From Mycobacterium sp. PSTR-4-N (lineage in GTDB: Bacteria; Actinomycetota; Actinomycetes; Mycobacteriales; Mycobacteriaceae), in NCBI RefSeq assembly GCF_022348085.1, contig NZ_JAKRFN010000010.1, positions 111,065 through 175,064 of the forward strand: a DNA stretch of 64,000 nucleotides, read 5' to 3'. A program made the position numbers and the translations under genes. A model generated the notes under the pieces. It was not told the origin of the DNA. It searched no databases and saw only the letters and a program-made list of their open reading frames with translations. Positions 25,980-35,899 of this stretch are shown piece after piece. Each line of letters starts with the position of its first letter. Position 1 is the first letter of the stretch.

Positions 25980-25990
25980 ATTTCGGGGGC

Positions 25991-27118
25991 GTGCACGCAC
26001 AGCCGCTGATCGACGCCATCGCCGAGGCCGAGGCGCTCGTCGTCGCCGCGCCCTTCATCGAATCCGACGCCGACCTCCTCGAAGGTCTGCAGTACTTCGC
26101 CGGATGCGTGGCGGCCTGCACGCACGTCGCCTTCGACTACGACCGCGACCACCCGTTCCTGCACAGCGGAACCGGTCCGTTCACCAAGATGGGCCTCGAC
26201 AATCCCGACACGCTGTACTTCGGTACCCGCGTCGTGCCGGGCCACGAGTACGTGGTGACCGGTCGTCGCGGCACGACGACCGATCTCAGTTTCCAGATGC
26301 TCGGCGGCGAGTACACCGACGACAACGTCCCGGACAGCGAGACGGCGTTCGACGATCGCGAACTCGACATCGCGCCCGACGGCACCTTCGAGTGGCGGGT
26401 GGTGCCGAAATCGCCCGCGCAGTTGGTGATTCGTGAGGTGTACAACGATTGGTCGGCGCAGCGTGGCACGTTGGCGATCGCACGCACCGACACTGCGGGC
26501 ACCGCACCGCCGCCGCTGACCCCTGAGCTGATGGAGAAGCGGTTCTCGGTCGCGGGCAAGCAGTTGGTGCAGCGGGTCAAGACCTGGCTGCAGTTTCCGC
26601 AGTGGTTCTACGACACGCTGCCGGTGAACACGATGGTGCCGCCGCGGCTCACCCCGGGTGGGTTGGCCACCCAGTATTCGTCGGTCGGCCACTTCGATCT
26701 GGCGCCCGATCAGGCCATGGTGATCACCGTGCCGGTCTCCGATGCGCCCTACATGGGCTTCCAGCTCGGCAGTCTCTGGTACATCTCGCTGGATTACATC
26801 AACCACCAGACCTCGTTGAACGGGACACAGGCGCAGGCGGATCCGGACGGCTTCATCCGAATCGTCGTGTCGGACGACAATCCCGGTGTGACGAACTGGG
26901 TCGAAACACTCGGACACCGCAAGGGTTACCTGCAGTTCCGGTGGCAACGGGTGTCGCGGCAGATGACCGAGGCCGACGGTCCGACGGTGGCGGTGATGGA
27001 CCTCGACGACGTCGCCGGTGCACTGCCGTACCACAAGGACAACGTGATCTCCTCCGACGACTGGCGGGCGCGAATCGCTCTGCGTCAGCGGCAGATCGGC
27101 TACAGGATGGTGGGATAG
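25991..27118 (+). CDS. DUF1214 domain protein, Rv3531c-type
   Basis: The 375-residue protein corresponds by position and size to M. tuberculosis Rv3531c, a KstR-regulated protein of unknown function. The C-terminal third has the DUF1214 pattern (YMGFQLGSLWYISLDY, NPGVTNWVETLGHRKGYLQFRWQ). The preceding part is beta-rich and shows GTRVVPGHEYVVTGRRG. No signal peptide or membrane helix is visible. GTG 25991 is chosen because it lies 11 bp after the KstR box and just before recognisable sequence; the frame stays open upstream through the operator. It is followed after 2 bp by an SDR gene and then a sulfotransferase-like gene, the same order as Rv3531c-Rv3530c-Rv3529c. Confidence 0.88.
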   Translation: MHAQPLIDAIAEAEALVVAAPFIESDADLLEGLQYFAGCVAACTHVAFDYDRDHPFLHSGTGPFTKMGLDNPDTLYFGTRVVPGHEYVVTGRRGTTTDLSFQMLGGEYTDDNVPDSETAFDDRELDIAPDGTFEWRVVPKSPAQLVIREVYNDWSAQRGTLAIARTDTAGTAPPPLTPELMEKRFSVAGKQLVQRVKTWLQFPQWFYDTLPVNTMVPPRLTPGGLATQYSSVGHFDLAPDQAMVITVPVSDAPYMGFQLGSLWYISLDYINHQTSLNGTQAQADPDGFIRIVVSDDNPGVTNWVETLGHRKGYLQFRWQRVSRQMTEADGPTVAVMDLDDVAGALPYHKDNVISSDDWRARIALRQRQIGYRMVG

Positions 27119-27120
27119 CG

Positions 27121-27900
27121 ATGGGCATGCTCGAGAACAAGGTCGTGCTGATCAGCGGCGTCGGACCGGCGCTGGGCACCACGCTGGCGCGGCGATGCGC
27201 ACAGGAGGGCGCTGATCTGGTGTTGGCCGCACGGACCGTCGAGCGGCTCGAGGGTGTAGCGGGGGAGGTCGAGGGCCTCGGTCGGCGCGCGGTGTCGGTG
27301 GGTACCGACATCACCGACGAGGCGCAGGTGAGCAATCTCGTCGAGAAGTCGCTCGAGGCGTACGGCAGGGTCGATGTGTTGATCAACAATGCGTTCAAGG
27401 TGCCGTCGATGAAGCCGTTGGCCAAGACCAGCTTCGACCACATCCGGGAGACGTTCGAGCTCACGGTGCTCGGGGCGCTCCGGCTGATCCAGGGGCTGAC
27501 GCCGACGCTGGCCCAGGCCAAGGGCTCAGTCGTGAACGTGAATTCGATGGTGGTGCGGCATTCCGATCCCAAGCAGGGCGCGTACAAGATGGCCAAGTCG
27601 GCGCTGCTGGCCATGTCGCAATCGCTGGCCAGCGAGCTGGGCGGCCAGGGTATTCGGGTGAACTCGGTTCTGCCGGGCTATATCTGGGGCGGCACGCTGC
27701 AGGGTTACTTCGAGCACCAAGCCGGCAAGTACGGCACGACCGTCGATGAGATCTACAAAGCGGCGGCGGTCAACTCCGATCTCAAACGGCTGCCCACCGA
27801 AGACGAAGTGGCTTCGGCGATCTTGTTCATGGCCAGCGACCTGTCCAGTGGGATCACCGGACAGGCATTGGATGTCAACTGCGGGGAGTACAAGGCGTGA
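27121..27900 (+). CDS. Short-chain dehydrogenase/reductase, Rv3530c-type
   Basis: The 259-residue classical SDR has a cofactor segment SGVGPALGTTLARR in place of the usual TGxxxGxG, D61-type acidic residue context TDITDEAQV, NNAF at the NNAG position, and the catalytic Ser/Tyr/Lys in NSMVVRHSDPKQGAYKMAK. It likely oxidises or reduces a hydroxyl/keto group of a steroid or its side-chain CoA ester; homologue Rv3530c belongs to the cholesterol regulon. ATG 27121 follows the DUF1214 stop by 2 bp; its stop overlaps the sulfotransferase GTG. The specific substrate is not known. Confidence 0.88.
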   Translation: MGMLENKVVLISGVGPALGTTLARRCAQEGADLVLAARTVERLEGVAGEVEGLGRRAVSVGTDITDEAQVSNLVEKSLEAYGRVDVLINNAFKVPSMKPLAKTSFDHIRETFELTVLGALRLIQGLTPTLAQAKGSVVNVNSMVVRHSDPKQGAYKMAKSALLAMSQSLASELGGQGIRVNSVLPGYIWGGTLQGYFEHQAGKYGTTVDEIYKAAAVNSDLKRLPTEDEVASAILFMASDLSSGITGQALDVNCGEYKA

Positions 27901-29048
27901 GTTCCTCCGCCCGCACGAATGTCGGCACCGTCGAGGATCTGCACGCCTCAGCGGTGAAGGCCTGCGGACTCGACGATTTCGGTAGCGACGACGACAACTA
28001 TCGCGAAGCGCTGGCCGTCCTGCTCGAGTCCTATCAGCGCGATGCCGACCTGACCGAGTTCGGCAGTAAGATGCAGCGGTTCTTCGTGCGCAACGCTTTG
28101 GTGGCGCGGCTGGTGTCGGAGGCGGCGTTCAAGCAGTATCCCGAACACGTCGACGTGCCGATCGAGCGGCCGATCTTCGTCACCGGCCTGCCACGCACCG
28201 GCACCACCGCGGTGCACCGGTTGCTGGCCGCCGATCCGCGTCACCAGGGCCTGGAGCTGTGGCTCGCAGAGTTTCCGCAGCCCCGGCCGCCTCGCGAAAC
28301 CTGGTCGCAAAACCCGGTTTTCCAGCAGCTGGATGCGCAGTTCAGCAAGGCGCATGCGGAGAACCCGGACTACACCGGCCTGCACTACATGACCGCCGAC
28401 GAGGTGGAGGAGTGCTGGCAGCTGCTGCGGCAGTCGCTGCATTCGGTCAGCTACGAGACGTTGGCTCACCTGCCGACCTACTCGCAGTGGCTCGCGCGGC
28501 AGGATTGGACGAAGCCCTACCAGCGGCACCGCAAGAACCTCCAGCTGATAGGGCTCAACGACGCCGAGAAGCGCTGGGTGCTGAAGAATCCGAGTCATCT
28601 GTTCGCGCTCGATGCGCTGTTCGCGACATACCCCGACGCGCTGGTGATCCAGTGCCACCGACCGGCAGAGACGATCATGGCGTCGATGTGCTCACTGGCA
28701 CAGCACACCACCGAGGGGTGGTCGCACAGCTTCCACGGCAGGGTGATCGGGGAGGATTCGCTCGAGACGTGGTCTCGGGGGCTGCGGTTGTTCAGCGCCG
28801 AGCGGGCCAAGCACGATCCGGCGCAGTTCTACGATCTCGACTACTTCGCGCTGATTAAGGATCCGGTGTCCGCCGTCGAGGACATCTACCAGGCGTTTGG
28901 TATCGAGTTCACCGACGAGGCACGGCACGCCGTCGTGCAGACCCACGAGAAGAGCCAGCAGGGCCCACGAGCCCCGAAACACACTTATTCACTGGCGGAT
29001 TACGGGCTGACCGAAGACCAGGTCAAAGAACAGTTCGCCGGCCTGTAG
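27897..29048 (+). CDS. Sulfotransferase-family protein, Rv3529c-type
   Basis: The 383-residue protein carries the PAPS 5'-phosphosulfate loop in FVTGLPRTGTTAVHRLL (about residues 95-110) and a 3'-phosphate-binding region in QCHRPAETIMASMCSLAQH. The rest matches the Rv3529c/Stf-like group of mycobacteria encoded inside the KstR regulon. PAPS-dependent sulfation of a sterol or other hydroxyl is the family-based expectation; no substrate has been established to my knowledge. The GTG start overlaps the SDR stop (GTGA), the last gene of the DUF1214-SDR-sulfotransferase operon. A hairpin at 29103 follows 54 bp after the stop. Confidence 0.85.
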   Translation: MSSSARTNVGTVEDLHASAVKACGLDDFGSDDDNYREALAVLLESYQRDADLTEFGSKMQRFFVRNALVARLVSEAAFKQYPEHVDVPIERPIFVTGLPRTGTTAVHRLLAADPRHQGLELWLAEFPQPRPPRETWSQNPVFQQLDAQFSKAHAENPDYTGLHYMTADEVEECWQLLRQSLHSVSYETLAHLPTYSQWLARQDWTKPYQRHRKNLQLIGLNDAEKRWVLKNPSHLFALDALFATYPDALVIQCHRPAETIMASMCSLAQHTTEGWSHSFHGRVIGEDSLETWSRGLRLFSAERAKHDPAQFYDLDYFALIKDPVSAVEDIYQAFGIEFTDEARHAVVQTHEKSQQGPRAPKHTYSLADYGLTEDQVKEQFAGL

Positions 29049-29102
29049 CCCGGCCCTTTTCCGCCCAAACCAACGAATGGGCGCACTTGTGCGGGTGGAT
29101 CG

Positions 29103-29150
29103 CGCCATTTCGTCGATCTCGGCGCCACGCTCGAGATCGACGAAATGGCG
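29103..29150. terminator. 19-bp perfect inverted repeat between convergent genes
   Basis: Arms 29103-29121 and 29132-29150 are perfectly complementary over 19 bp with a 10-nt loop. GTGCG (29089-29093) and CGCAC (29160-29164) can extend it after internal loops. It lies between the convergent sulfotransferase and Rv3527-like genes and is a likely bidirectional terminator. Confidence 0.72.
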
Positions 29151-29210
29151 AACTTCACTCGCACGAATCCGCCTGAACGTGAGTTTGGGCCAGAGTGGAC
29201 AGGCAGCCCG

Positions 29211-29663
29211 TCAGCCGTCGCCTGGGGAGGGTGCGCTCGAGTACTCCTCGAGACACCCCTCGGCCACGGCGTGGCGAATGCTGTCAGCCAGTCGCGGGCA
29301 TGCTCGTTCGCGGGCGGGATCGCCTCCAGACGAACGGATCTCGGCGAAATGCGCGCAGCGCTGCGTCGCCTCGCTCGTCCACTGGACCGAGGTGTGCGCC
29401 GGCCCGAGTTTCTTGACGCGCACCGCGACATGACAGAAACGGCAGTCCACCGACGCCAGCCCGGAGTTCAGGTAGCGCTCGCGATCGGCCTGACTGCTCG
29501 CACGCACCGCGGCCGCACGCTCCGGATCCGACGCGAAATCCGGTGCCTTACCCCAACTCCGGCTCGAACCCGGATTGTGACCGTGCTCGTGCTCCTCGTC
29601 GTCGTGGCCGTGCAACAGCAGCATCGACTTGGCGAGGCGGTCCACATCCGGAGTGTCTGTCAC
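29211..29663 (-). CDS. Small His/Cys-rich protein coupled to kshA, Rv3527-type
   Basis: The 150-residue protein starts at a GTG overlapping the kshA stop (GTGA), so it is translationally coupled to the oxygenase. Residues ~18-30 are rich in His and Glu (GHDDEEHEHGH). The middle contains CRFCHVAVRVKK, then RCAHF, ERACPR and EGCLEE, five cysteines in all, which could bind a metal. M. tuberculosis has a protein of nearly the same length, Rv3527, directly after kshA. Its function is not known. Assistance in metallocentre assembly or metal handling for KshA is an inference from coupling and composition only. Confidence 0.8.
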   Translation of the reverse strand: MTDTPDVDRLAKSMLLLHGHDDEEHEHGHNPGSSRSWGKAPDFASDPERAAAVRASSQADRERYLNSGLASVDCRFCHVAVRVKKLGPAHTSVQWTSEATQRCAHFAEIRSSGGDPARERACPRLADSIRHAVAEGCLEEYSSAPSPGDG

Positions 29664-30811
29664 GTCGACTGCTTCTCCGCGTCCCTTGCCTTCAGGTTCT
29701 CCTCGACTTCGACGTTCCACTTCTGCACCGCAGCCGTGGTGTCGACCTCCATCTCGAACCGGTCGGTCATCTCCGGTGTCACATCGGCGACGTCGACGTA
29801 GAACTGCTGGTACCACCGGCGCATCTGGTACACCGCGCCGTCTTCCTCCACCAGCAGCGGGTTGTCGATGCGGGTCTTGTGCTTCCAGATCTCCACGTCC
29901 TGCAGGAAGCCCTTGCTGACCCCGTCGGTGAAGGCGTCGGCCAGCTTCTCGGTGGTCTTGTCGTCCAGCCCCTTGGGCTTCTCGACGATGACGCCCCACT
30001 GCAGCATGAACGAATCCTGGGTCACCGGGTAATGGCAGTTGATCAGGATCGACTCGGCCTTGAAGTCGCCGTAGGTGTTGTGCAGCCAGTTGATCATGAA
30101 CGACGGGCCGAAGTAGCTCGCCTCGGAGTCGAGCTTGGCGTCGCCGTACGCGGTGCCCATGTCGTTGATGTCGGGTCGGCCCACGTTGTGGAGGTACTGA
30201 GACGCGATGTGGCCCTCGAAGACGTTCTTGAAGTACGTCGGCAGGCCGAAGTGGATGTAGAAGAAGTGCGCCATGTCGGTGACGTTGTCGATGATCTCGC
30301 GGCAGTTGCTGCCCTCGATGAGCATCGAGTTCCACTTCCAGTCGGTCCACTCGCCGCTGGCCCACTCGGGGATCTCGGGGATGCGCACTTCGTCCTGGGG
30401 TGGATTGCCCTCGTGGTCGTGCCACACGAACAACAGGCCGCCCCGGACATCGGTGTGCCAGGCGCGCGTGCGCGCCAGCCGTGGCGTGCGCTTGGCGTAG
30501 GGCACGAGCTTGCATTTGCCGTCGCCGCCCCACCGCCAGTCGTGGAACGGGCAGGCCACCTCGTCGCCCTTGATCGTGCCCTGGGCGAGGTTGCCGCCCA
30601 TGTGCCGGCAGTAGCCGTCGAGGATCTTCACCTCGCCCGCCGAGTCGGCGAAGACCACCAGCATGGTGCCGAAGATCTCGATGCCGTGCGGCTTGCCGTC
30701 GAGGTAGTCCTTCACCGGTCCCAGGCAGTGCCAGCCGCGCGCGAAGCGGTCGGGCAGCGTGCCGGTGTCGATCTCGCGAATGCTCGCGGTTCCCGCCGTG
30801 TCGGTGCTCAC
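29660..30811 (-). CDS. kshA: 3-ketosteroid 9-alpha-hydroxylase oxygenase subunit KshA
   Basis: The 383-residue Rieske oxygenase hydroxylates 3-keto steroids at C9, which makes the KstD product open ring B spontaneously. The Rieske [2Fe-2S] ligands are C68-x-H70 and C87-x2-H90; the mononuclear iron site is N176-x2-D179-x2-H182-x4-H187. Reductase KshB is not in the window. GTG 30811 is preferred, since GGAGG lies 9 nt upstream; the TTG at 30826 would precede that site. A KstR box lies 27 bp before it. The neighbouring MFS gene is divergent. A second KshA is encoded at 45283-46425. Confidence 0.95.
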   Translation of the reverse strand: MSTDTAGTASIREIDTGTLPDRFARGWHCLGPVKDYLDGKPHGIEIFGTMLVVFADSAGEVKILDGYCRHMGGNLAQGTIKGDEVACPFHDWRWGGDGKCKLVPYAKRTPRLARTRAWHTDVRGGLLFVWHDHEGNPPQDEVRIPEIPEWASGEWTDWKWNSMLIEGSNCREIIDNVTDMAHFFYIHFGLPTYFKNVFEGHIASQYLHNVGRPDINDMGTAYGDAKLDSEASYFGPSFMINWLHNTYGDFKAESILINCHYPVTQDSFMLQWGVIVEKPKGLDDKTTEKLADAFTDGVSKGFLQDVEIWKHKTRIDNPLLVEEDGAVYQMRRWYQQFYVDVADVTPEMTDRFEMEVDTTAAVQKWNVEVEENLKARDAEKQST

Positions 30812-30838
30812 CTGGGGCCTCCCCAATCTTGCTCGAAT

Positions 30839-30852
30839 TAGAACACGTTACA
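30839..30852. promoter_or_regulatory. KstR operator upstream of kshA
   Basis: The site matches TnnAACnnGTTnnA (nn pairs AG, AC, AC), 27 bp before the kshA start and 121 bp before the MFS gene start. Repression of kshA is expected; control of the MFS gene from this distance is less certain. Confidence 0.86.
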
Positions 30853-30960
30853 GTTTTTCGCCGCCGCCGCGCAATTGGCGGACTGTCACCAGGGCAAAAC
30901 GTTGCGCATCTCACCCTGATCATCGGGGTACCCGGCTGGCCGTGATCACACGTTCCTCGA

Positions 30961-30966
30961 TATAGT
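30961..30966 (+). promoter_or_regulatory. Possible -10 element (TATAGT) for leaderless MFS transcript
   Basis: TATAGT fits TANNNT and ends 7 nt before the GTG at 30974, so transcription could begin at the start codon. No Shine-Dalgarno sequence precedes that GTG, which supports a leaderless mRNA and decides against the GTG at 30965 inside the -10 region. Confidence 0.5.
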
Positions 30967-30973
30967 GCACACC

Positions 30974-32176
30974 GTGTCCACTATTACCGACCCGGCCAGG
31001 CTGACCGGGACCCGTCGGTGGCTGGCGGTCGCCGCGGCGACGTTCGCGATCGCCTGGGGTGGCAACGAGTTCACCCCTCTGCTGGTCATGTATCGCACGG
31101 GAGAGGGCTTCTCCGGGCTGACCGTCGACCTGCTGCTGTTCGCCTATGTGCTCGGCATCGTGCCGGCCCTGCTCATCGGCGGCCCGCTGTCGGACCGCTT
31201 CGGGCGCCGCCCTCTGATGCTCCCTGCGCCGCTGCTGGCCGCGGGGGGCTCGCTCATCCTCGCCGCCGGCGCCGACTCCGCGGTGGTCCTCGCTGTCGGC
31301 CGCGTGTTCAGCGGGCTGGCGCTCGGACTCGCGATGGCCGTCGGCGGCAGCTGGCTCAAGGAACTGTCCGCACCGCCCTACGGCGACGGCACCGCGGGCG
31401 CCCGGCGCGCGGCGATGAGCCTGACCGCCGGTTTCGGTCTGGGCGCCGCCGCCGCGGGCGCGCTCGCACAGTGGGGCCCCGCGCCGACCGTACTTTCCTA
31501 TGCGAGCAACGCGGCCCTGGCCTTCGCGGCGGCGGCAGTGCTCACCGTCGCGCCCGAGACGCGCGAACGCCACGAGACCTCGAGTCCGTGGTGGGCCGAC
31601 CTGGTGATCCCGACGGCGGCGCGGCGTCGCTTCCTGCGCGTCGTCCTGCCCGTCGCGCCATGGGTCTTCGGAGCCGCGGGTTCGGCGTACGCCGTGTTGC
31701 CGGCGCTGCTGACGGACCGTGTGCCGCACGCGCCGATCGCGTTCTCCGCGCTGCTGTGTGTCGTCGCGCTCGGGGTCGGCTTCGGCGTGCAGCAGGCCGG
31801 ACGGTCGCTGGGCGCTGACGGTCCGCGGGGTGTGCCGACCGCGCTGCTGCTGTTGGCGGCGGGAATGGTGTGCGCTGCGTGGGCGGCCGCCGCGCTGACG
31901 GTGACGGCGGCGCTGATCGCCGCCGCGGTGCTCGGCGCTGGTTACGGCATGGCGCTTTTGGCGGGCCTTCAGGAGGTGCAACGGCTCGCCGGCCCCGACG
32001 ATCTGGCGGGCATGACGGCGATCTTCTACAGCCTGAGTTACCTGGGTTTCGGCATTCCTGCCGCACTGTCTCTGCTGGCGGAGGCCGGTGTGTCCTATCC
32101 CGCGATGTTCGGCGCCGGCGCCGTGTTGGCCCTCGGCTGCCTGATTGTGGTGATGAGCGGCACCCGACGGTCCTAG
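30974..32176 (+). CDS. MFS transporter
   Basis: The 400-residue protein has twelve predicted hydrophobic segments and the MFS loop 2-3 motif GGPLSDRFGRRPLM (about residues 62-75) with a second, weaker copy in the middle of the protein. It is slightly short for MFS but complete. Its substrate cannot be read from the sequence. It is divergent from kshA, sharing a 160-bp promoter region with a KstR box, and is followed after 9 bp by a TetR-family gene; this pairing suggests substrate-responsive efflux or uptake, possibly of a steroid metabolite. GTG 30974 is chosen on promoter grounds. Confidence 0.85.
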   Translation: MSTITDPARLTGTRRWLAVAAATFAIAWGGNEFTPLLVMYRTGEGFSGLTVDLLLFAYVLGIVPALLIGGPLSDRFGRRPLMLPAPLLAAGGSLILAAGADSAVVLAVGRVFSGLALGLAMAVGGSWLKELSAPPYGDGTAGARRAAMSLTAGFGLGAAAAGALAQWGPAPTVLSYASNAALAFAAAAVLTVAPETRERHETSSPWWADLVIPTAARRRFLRVVLPVAPWVFGAAGSAYAVLPALLTDRVPHAPIAFSALLCVVALGVGFGVQQAGRSLGADGPRGVPTALLLLAAGMVCAAWAAAALTVTAALIAAAVLGAGYGMALLAGLQEVQRLAGPDDLAGMTAIFYSLSYLGFGIPAALSLLAEAGVSYPAMFGAGAVLALGCLIVVMSGTRRS

Positions 32177-32185
32177 GGTTTGTCC

Positions 32186-32761
32186 ATGGCCAACCGTCGC
32201 GGACGTCCGCGGAGCGAGGCCGTGCGCGGCGCCATCCTCACCGCAGCAGCCGAATTGGCCGCCGAAGGTGGCTCGGGCGCGGCGACCATCGACGCGATCG
32301 CCCGTCGGGCCGAGGTCAGCCGCACGACGATCTACAAATGGTGGCCATCGGCGTCGGCGATCGTGCTCGAGGGCCTACTGGAGTCGGTGCGGGAGTCGAT
32401 CGTGCGGCCTCCGGGCAGCACCACGATCGAGGCGCTCATCCATCACGTCAGCGCACTCAACGCCATCCTGGCCGATCCCGGCGTCGGGGCGCTGCTGCGC
32501 AACGTGATCGCGGCGGCCGCCGGCGATCCGGCGATCCAGACGGCGCTGCTCGCCCAGTGGATCGAACCCCGGCGCGGTGCCGTCGTGGACGCGCTGACCG
32601 ACGCGGTCGCGGTCGGAGAACTGTCGGGCGACACCGACATCGAGGTGGTGGTGGACGCGTTGGTGTCACCGCCGTACTACCGGCTCGTGTTCGGGATGCC
32701 GCCGCTGTCCGAGCACGGGGTGCGTGCGCTGGTCGACGCGGTGTGGACCGGCTGCTCCTAG
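32186..32761 (+). CDS. TetR family transcriptional regulator
   Basis: The 191-residue protein has an N-terminal TetR helix-turn-helix (AATIDAIARRAEVSRTTIYK, about residues 31-50) after RRGRPRSEAVRGAIL, and a C-terminal ligand/dimer domain of the AcrR-C type. ATG 32186 is preceded by a TTG at 32180 that is less likely. It lies 9 bp after the MFS gene and probably regulates that pair. Its TAG stop shares the palindrome CTAG with the stop of the convergent LLM gene. Confidence 0.88.
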   Translation: MANRRGRPRSEAVRGAILTAAAELAAEGGSGAATIDAIARRAEVSRTTIYKWWPSASAIVLEGLLESVRESIVRPPGSTTIEALIHHVSALNAILADPGVGALLRNVIAAAAGDPAIQTALLAQWIEPRRGAVVDALTDAVAVGELSGDTDIEVVVDALVSPPYYRLVFGMPPLSEHGVRALVDAVWTGCS

Positions 32762-33638
32762 GTGTCCTGCCAGCCGGAGTGGATGTAGGTGTCGGCGAAC
32801 CGCTTCAGCGAGTCCTTCTTCTGCTCGATCGGAGCGTCGAAGCCCAAGCCGTCGAACACCCACGGGATCACGATGTTATCGGTGACGCCGGACTCGGCCA
32901 GCTCCCGGTGCCCGTCGACGCCGAACTTGTCGATGCAGACGGCCTGATACTCGTACGGTCCGTCGGCGCGGCCGTATTCGGCCCTCAGCGCTTCGATTTT
33001 GCCGATCGTCTCCGCCAGCTCCGCCCCGGTCATCATCGCGCTGGTCCACCCGTCGCCGATCCGTGCCGCCCGTCGCAGCGCGACGTCGGTGTGACCACCC
33101 ACGTAGAACGGCACCGGCTCACTGGGGGCGGGACTCATCTGCAGCCGGTCGAAGTCGTAGAAGTCGCCGTGGAACTCGACCATGCCGCCGCCGAGCACGA
33201 GCTTGATCACGTCGATCATCTCGTCGACACGCTTGCCCCGCTTGGCGTAGGGAACGCCGCACCACTCGAATTCCTCCGGCGCCCAGCCGATTCCGACGCC
33301 GAAGCCGAACCGGTTGCCGGTGAGGTTGGCCACCGAGCCCACCTGGCGGGCCAACAGCAGCGGATTGCGCGAGCCCAGCTTCATCACGTTGGTGTAGAAG
33401 CGCAGCGTCGAGGTGACCGCACCCATCGCGCCGGCCGCGATCAGCGGGTCCACCCACGGGGTGTTCTCGTCCCACATCCGCGACCCGTCGGGTGTGTACG
33501 GGTAGTCCGCCGACTGCTTCTCCATGTAGAACAGCGAATCGGGCAGCGCGATTGCGTCGAATCCGACCTCTTCTGCGGTCCGGGCGATCTCGAGCAGCTG
33601 GTCGATGGGACCCATCGCCACGCTGCAGGTGTACTTCA

Positions 33639-33639
<1 letters not shown>
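32758..33639 (-). CDS. LLM-class F420-dependent oxidoreductase-like protein
   Basis: The 293-residue protein belongs to the luciferase-like monooxygenase superfamily in its mycobacterial F420-dependent branch: a TIM barrel with FDAIALPDSLF near residue 28, FGVGIGWAPEEFEWCGVPYAKRGKRVDEM in part at ~110-140, and PFYVGGHTDVALRRAARIGDGW. It likely carries out a hydride transfer on a CoA ester or steroid, but no substrate is assigned. It is the last gene of the DUF35-ltp4-ltp3 operon; the ATG at 33639 overlaps the ltp3 stop (TGATG), with a GTG three bases upstream as alternative. Confidence 0.86.
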
Positions 33640-34826
<1,187 letters not shown>

Positions 34827-34828
34827 GA

Positions 34829-35884
34829 TCACTTACCCTCCAGGACGGCGACCAGATTTTGTTGCAGCGCAGGCCCGCTCGTCGCGTGTGCGAGGACGCG
34901 GGAGGCCTCACCGGCGAAGATGTGGCGGGCGGCCTCACCGATCCGCTCCAACCCCGTCGAGAACATCGGGTTCGCGGCCAGCGCACCGCCGCTCGGGTTG
35001 ATCGTCGTCGAATCACCCAGCCCGATCGCCTCCTTCAGCATCAAGTGCTGGTGGCTGAACGGCGCGTAGATCTCCGCGATGTCGATCGACGACGTGTCCC
35101 CGCCGGTGGCCGCCTGGGCCGATGCTGCCGTGGACGGCGAGGCGGTGAGATCGCGGGCGCCGAGCACCGGGGTCTCGATGCGATGCTCGATGCCGGTGAT
35201 CCATGCGGGTCGTTCGCGGAGCTCGCGGGCCCGATCGCCGGCGGCCAGCACGATCGCCGATGCGCCGTCGGTGATCGGCGCGATGTCGTGGCGGCGCAAC
35301 GGTTCTGCGAAGTAGGGCTGGGAGAGCAGCTCGTCGACGCTGCTCCCGGACTGCAGACGGTCCACGCGGGGGGACGCCTGCTGGGCGTCCAGCGCCACCT
35401 GGGCCATCTGCTCGGCCGTCCACTTCCCGGAATCGAGGCCCAGACGCGCCTGCAGGCCGGCCATGCTGACGGAGTCGGGCCACAGCGGGGCCACGGTGTA
35501 TGGGTCGGTCTGCAGGGCGAGCACGCGGCGCAGCGTGCCCGCGCTGGACTTGCCGAAGCCGTACACAAGGGCCGTCTCCACCTCACCGGTGAGGATCTTG
35601 ATGTAGGCCTCGTACAGCGCCCACGCGGCGTCCATCTCGACGTGGGATTCGTTGATCGGCGGCACCGCGCCGATCGAATCGATCGCCGAGATGAACGAGA
35701 AGGCGCGCCCGGCAAGGTAATCCGACGATCCGGAGCACCAGAAGCCGATGTCGGACTTCGTGATGCCGAGATCCTCGTAGATCTCGGCGAAGCACGGCAT
35801 CAACATCTCGACGCCGTTGGTGGTGCCGTCGGTGCGGCGCACGTGCGGAGCGTGCGCGAACCCGACCACTGCTACGTCAGTCAT
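34829..35884 (-). CDS. ltp4: Thiolase-fold sterol side-chain aldolase/lipid-transfer protein Ltp4
   Basis: The 351-residue protein is thiolase-like, with VVGFAHAPHVRRTDGTTNGVEML at the N-terminus in part, ITDGASAIVLA in the middle and NPSGGALAANPMFSTGLERI near the end. It matches M. tuberculosis Ltp4 (Rv3522) in length and in lying between the DUF35 gene and ltp3. As a pair with Ltp3 it is linked to removal of C24-branched side chains of plant sterols, probably by aldol cleavage of a 3-hydroxy acyl-CoA. It contains no classical thiolase Cys-containing SxxxGC motif. It starts 15 bp after the DUF35 stop. Confidence 0.88.
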   Translation of the reverse strand: MTDVAVVGFAHAPHVRRTDGTTNGVEMLMPCFAEIYEDLGITKSDIGFWCSGSSDYLAGRAFSFISAIDSIGAVPPINESHVEMDAAWALYEAYIKILTGEVETALVYGFGKSSAGTLRRVLALQTDPYTVAPLWPDSVSMAGLQARLGLDSGKWTAEQMAQVALDAQQASPRVDRLQSGSSVDELLSQPYFAEPLRRHDIAPITDGASAIVLAAGDRARELRERPAWITGIEHRIETPVLGARDLTASPSTAASAQAATGGDTSSIDIAEIYAPFSHQHLMLKEAIGLGDSTTINPSGGALAANPMFSTGLERIGEAARHIFAGEASRVLAHATSGPALQQNLVAVLEGK

Positions 35885-35899
35885 TGTGTGTGTGCCCCT

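Noticed and set aside
29077..29433. Plus-strand 118-codon frame after the sulfotransferase gene.
   Set aside because: It runs through the 19-bp hairpin and antisense to the Rv3527-like gene; no start signal or motif.
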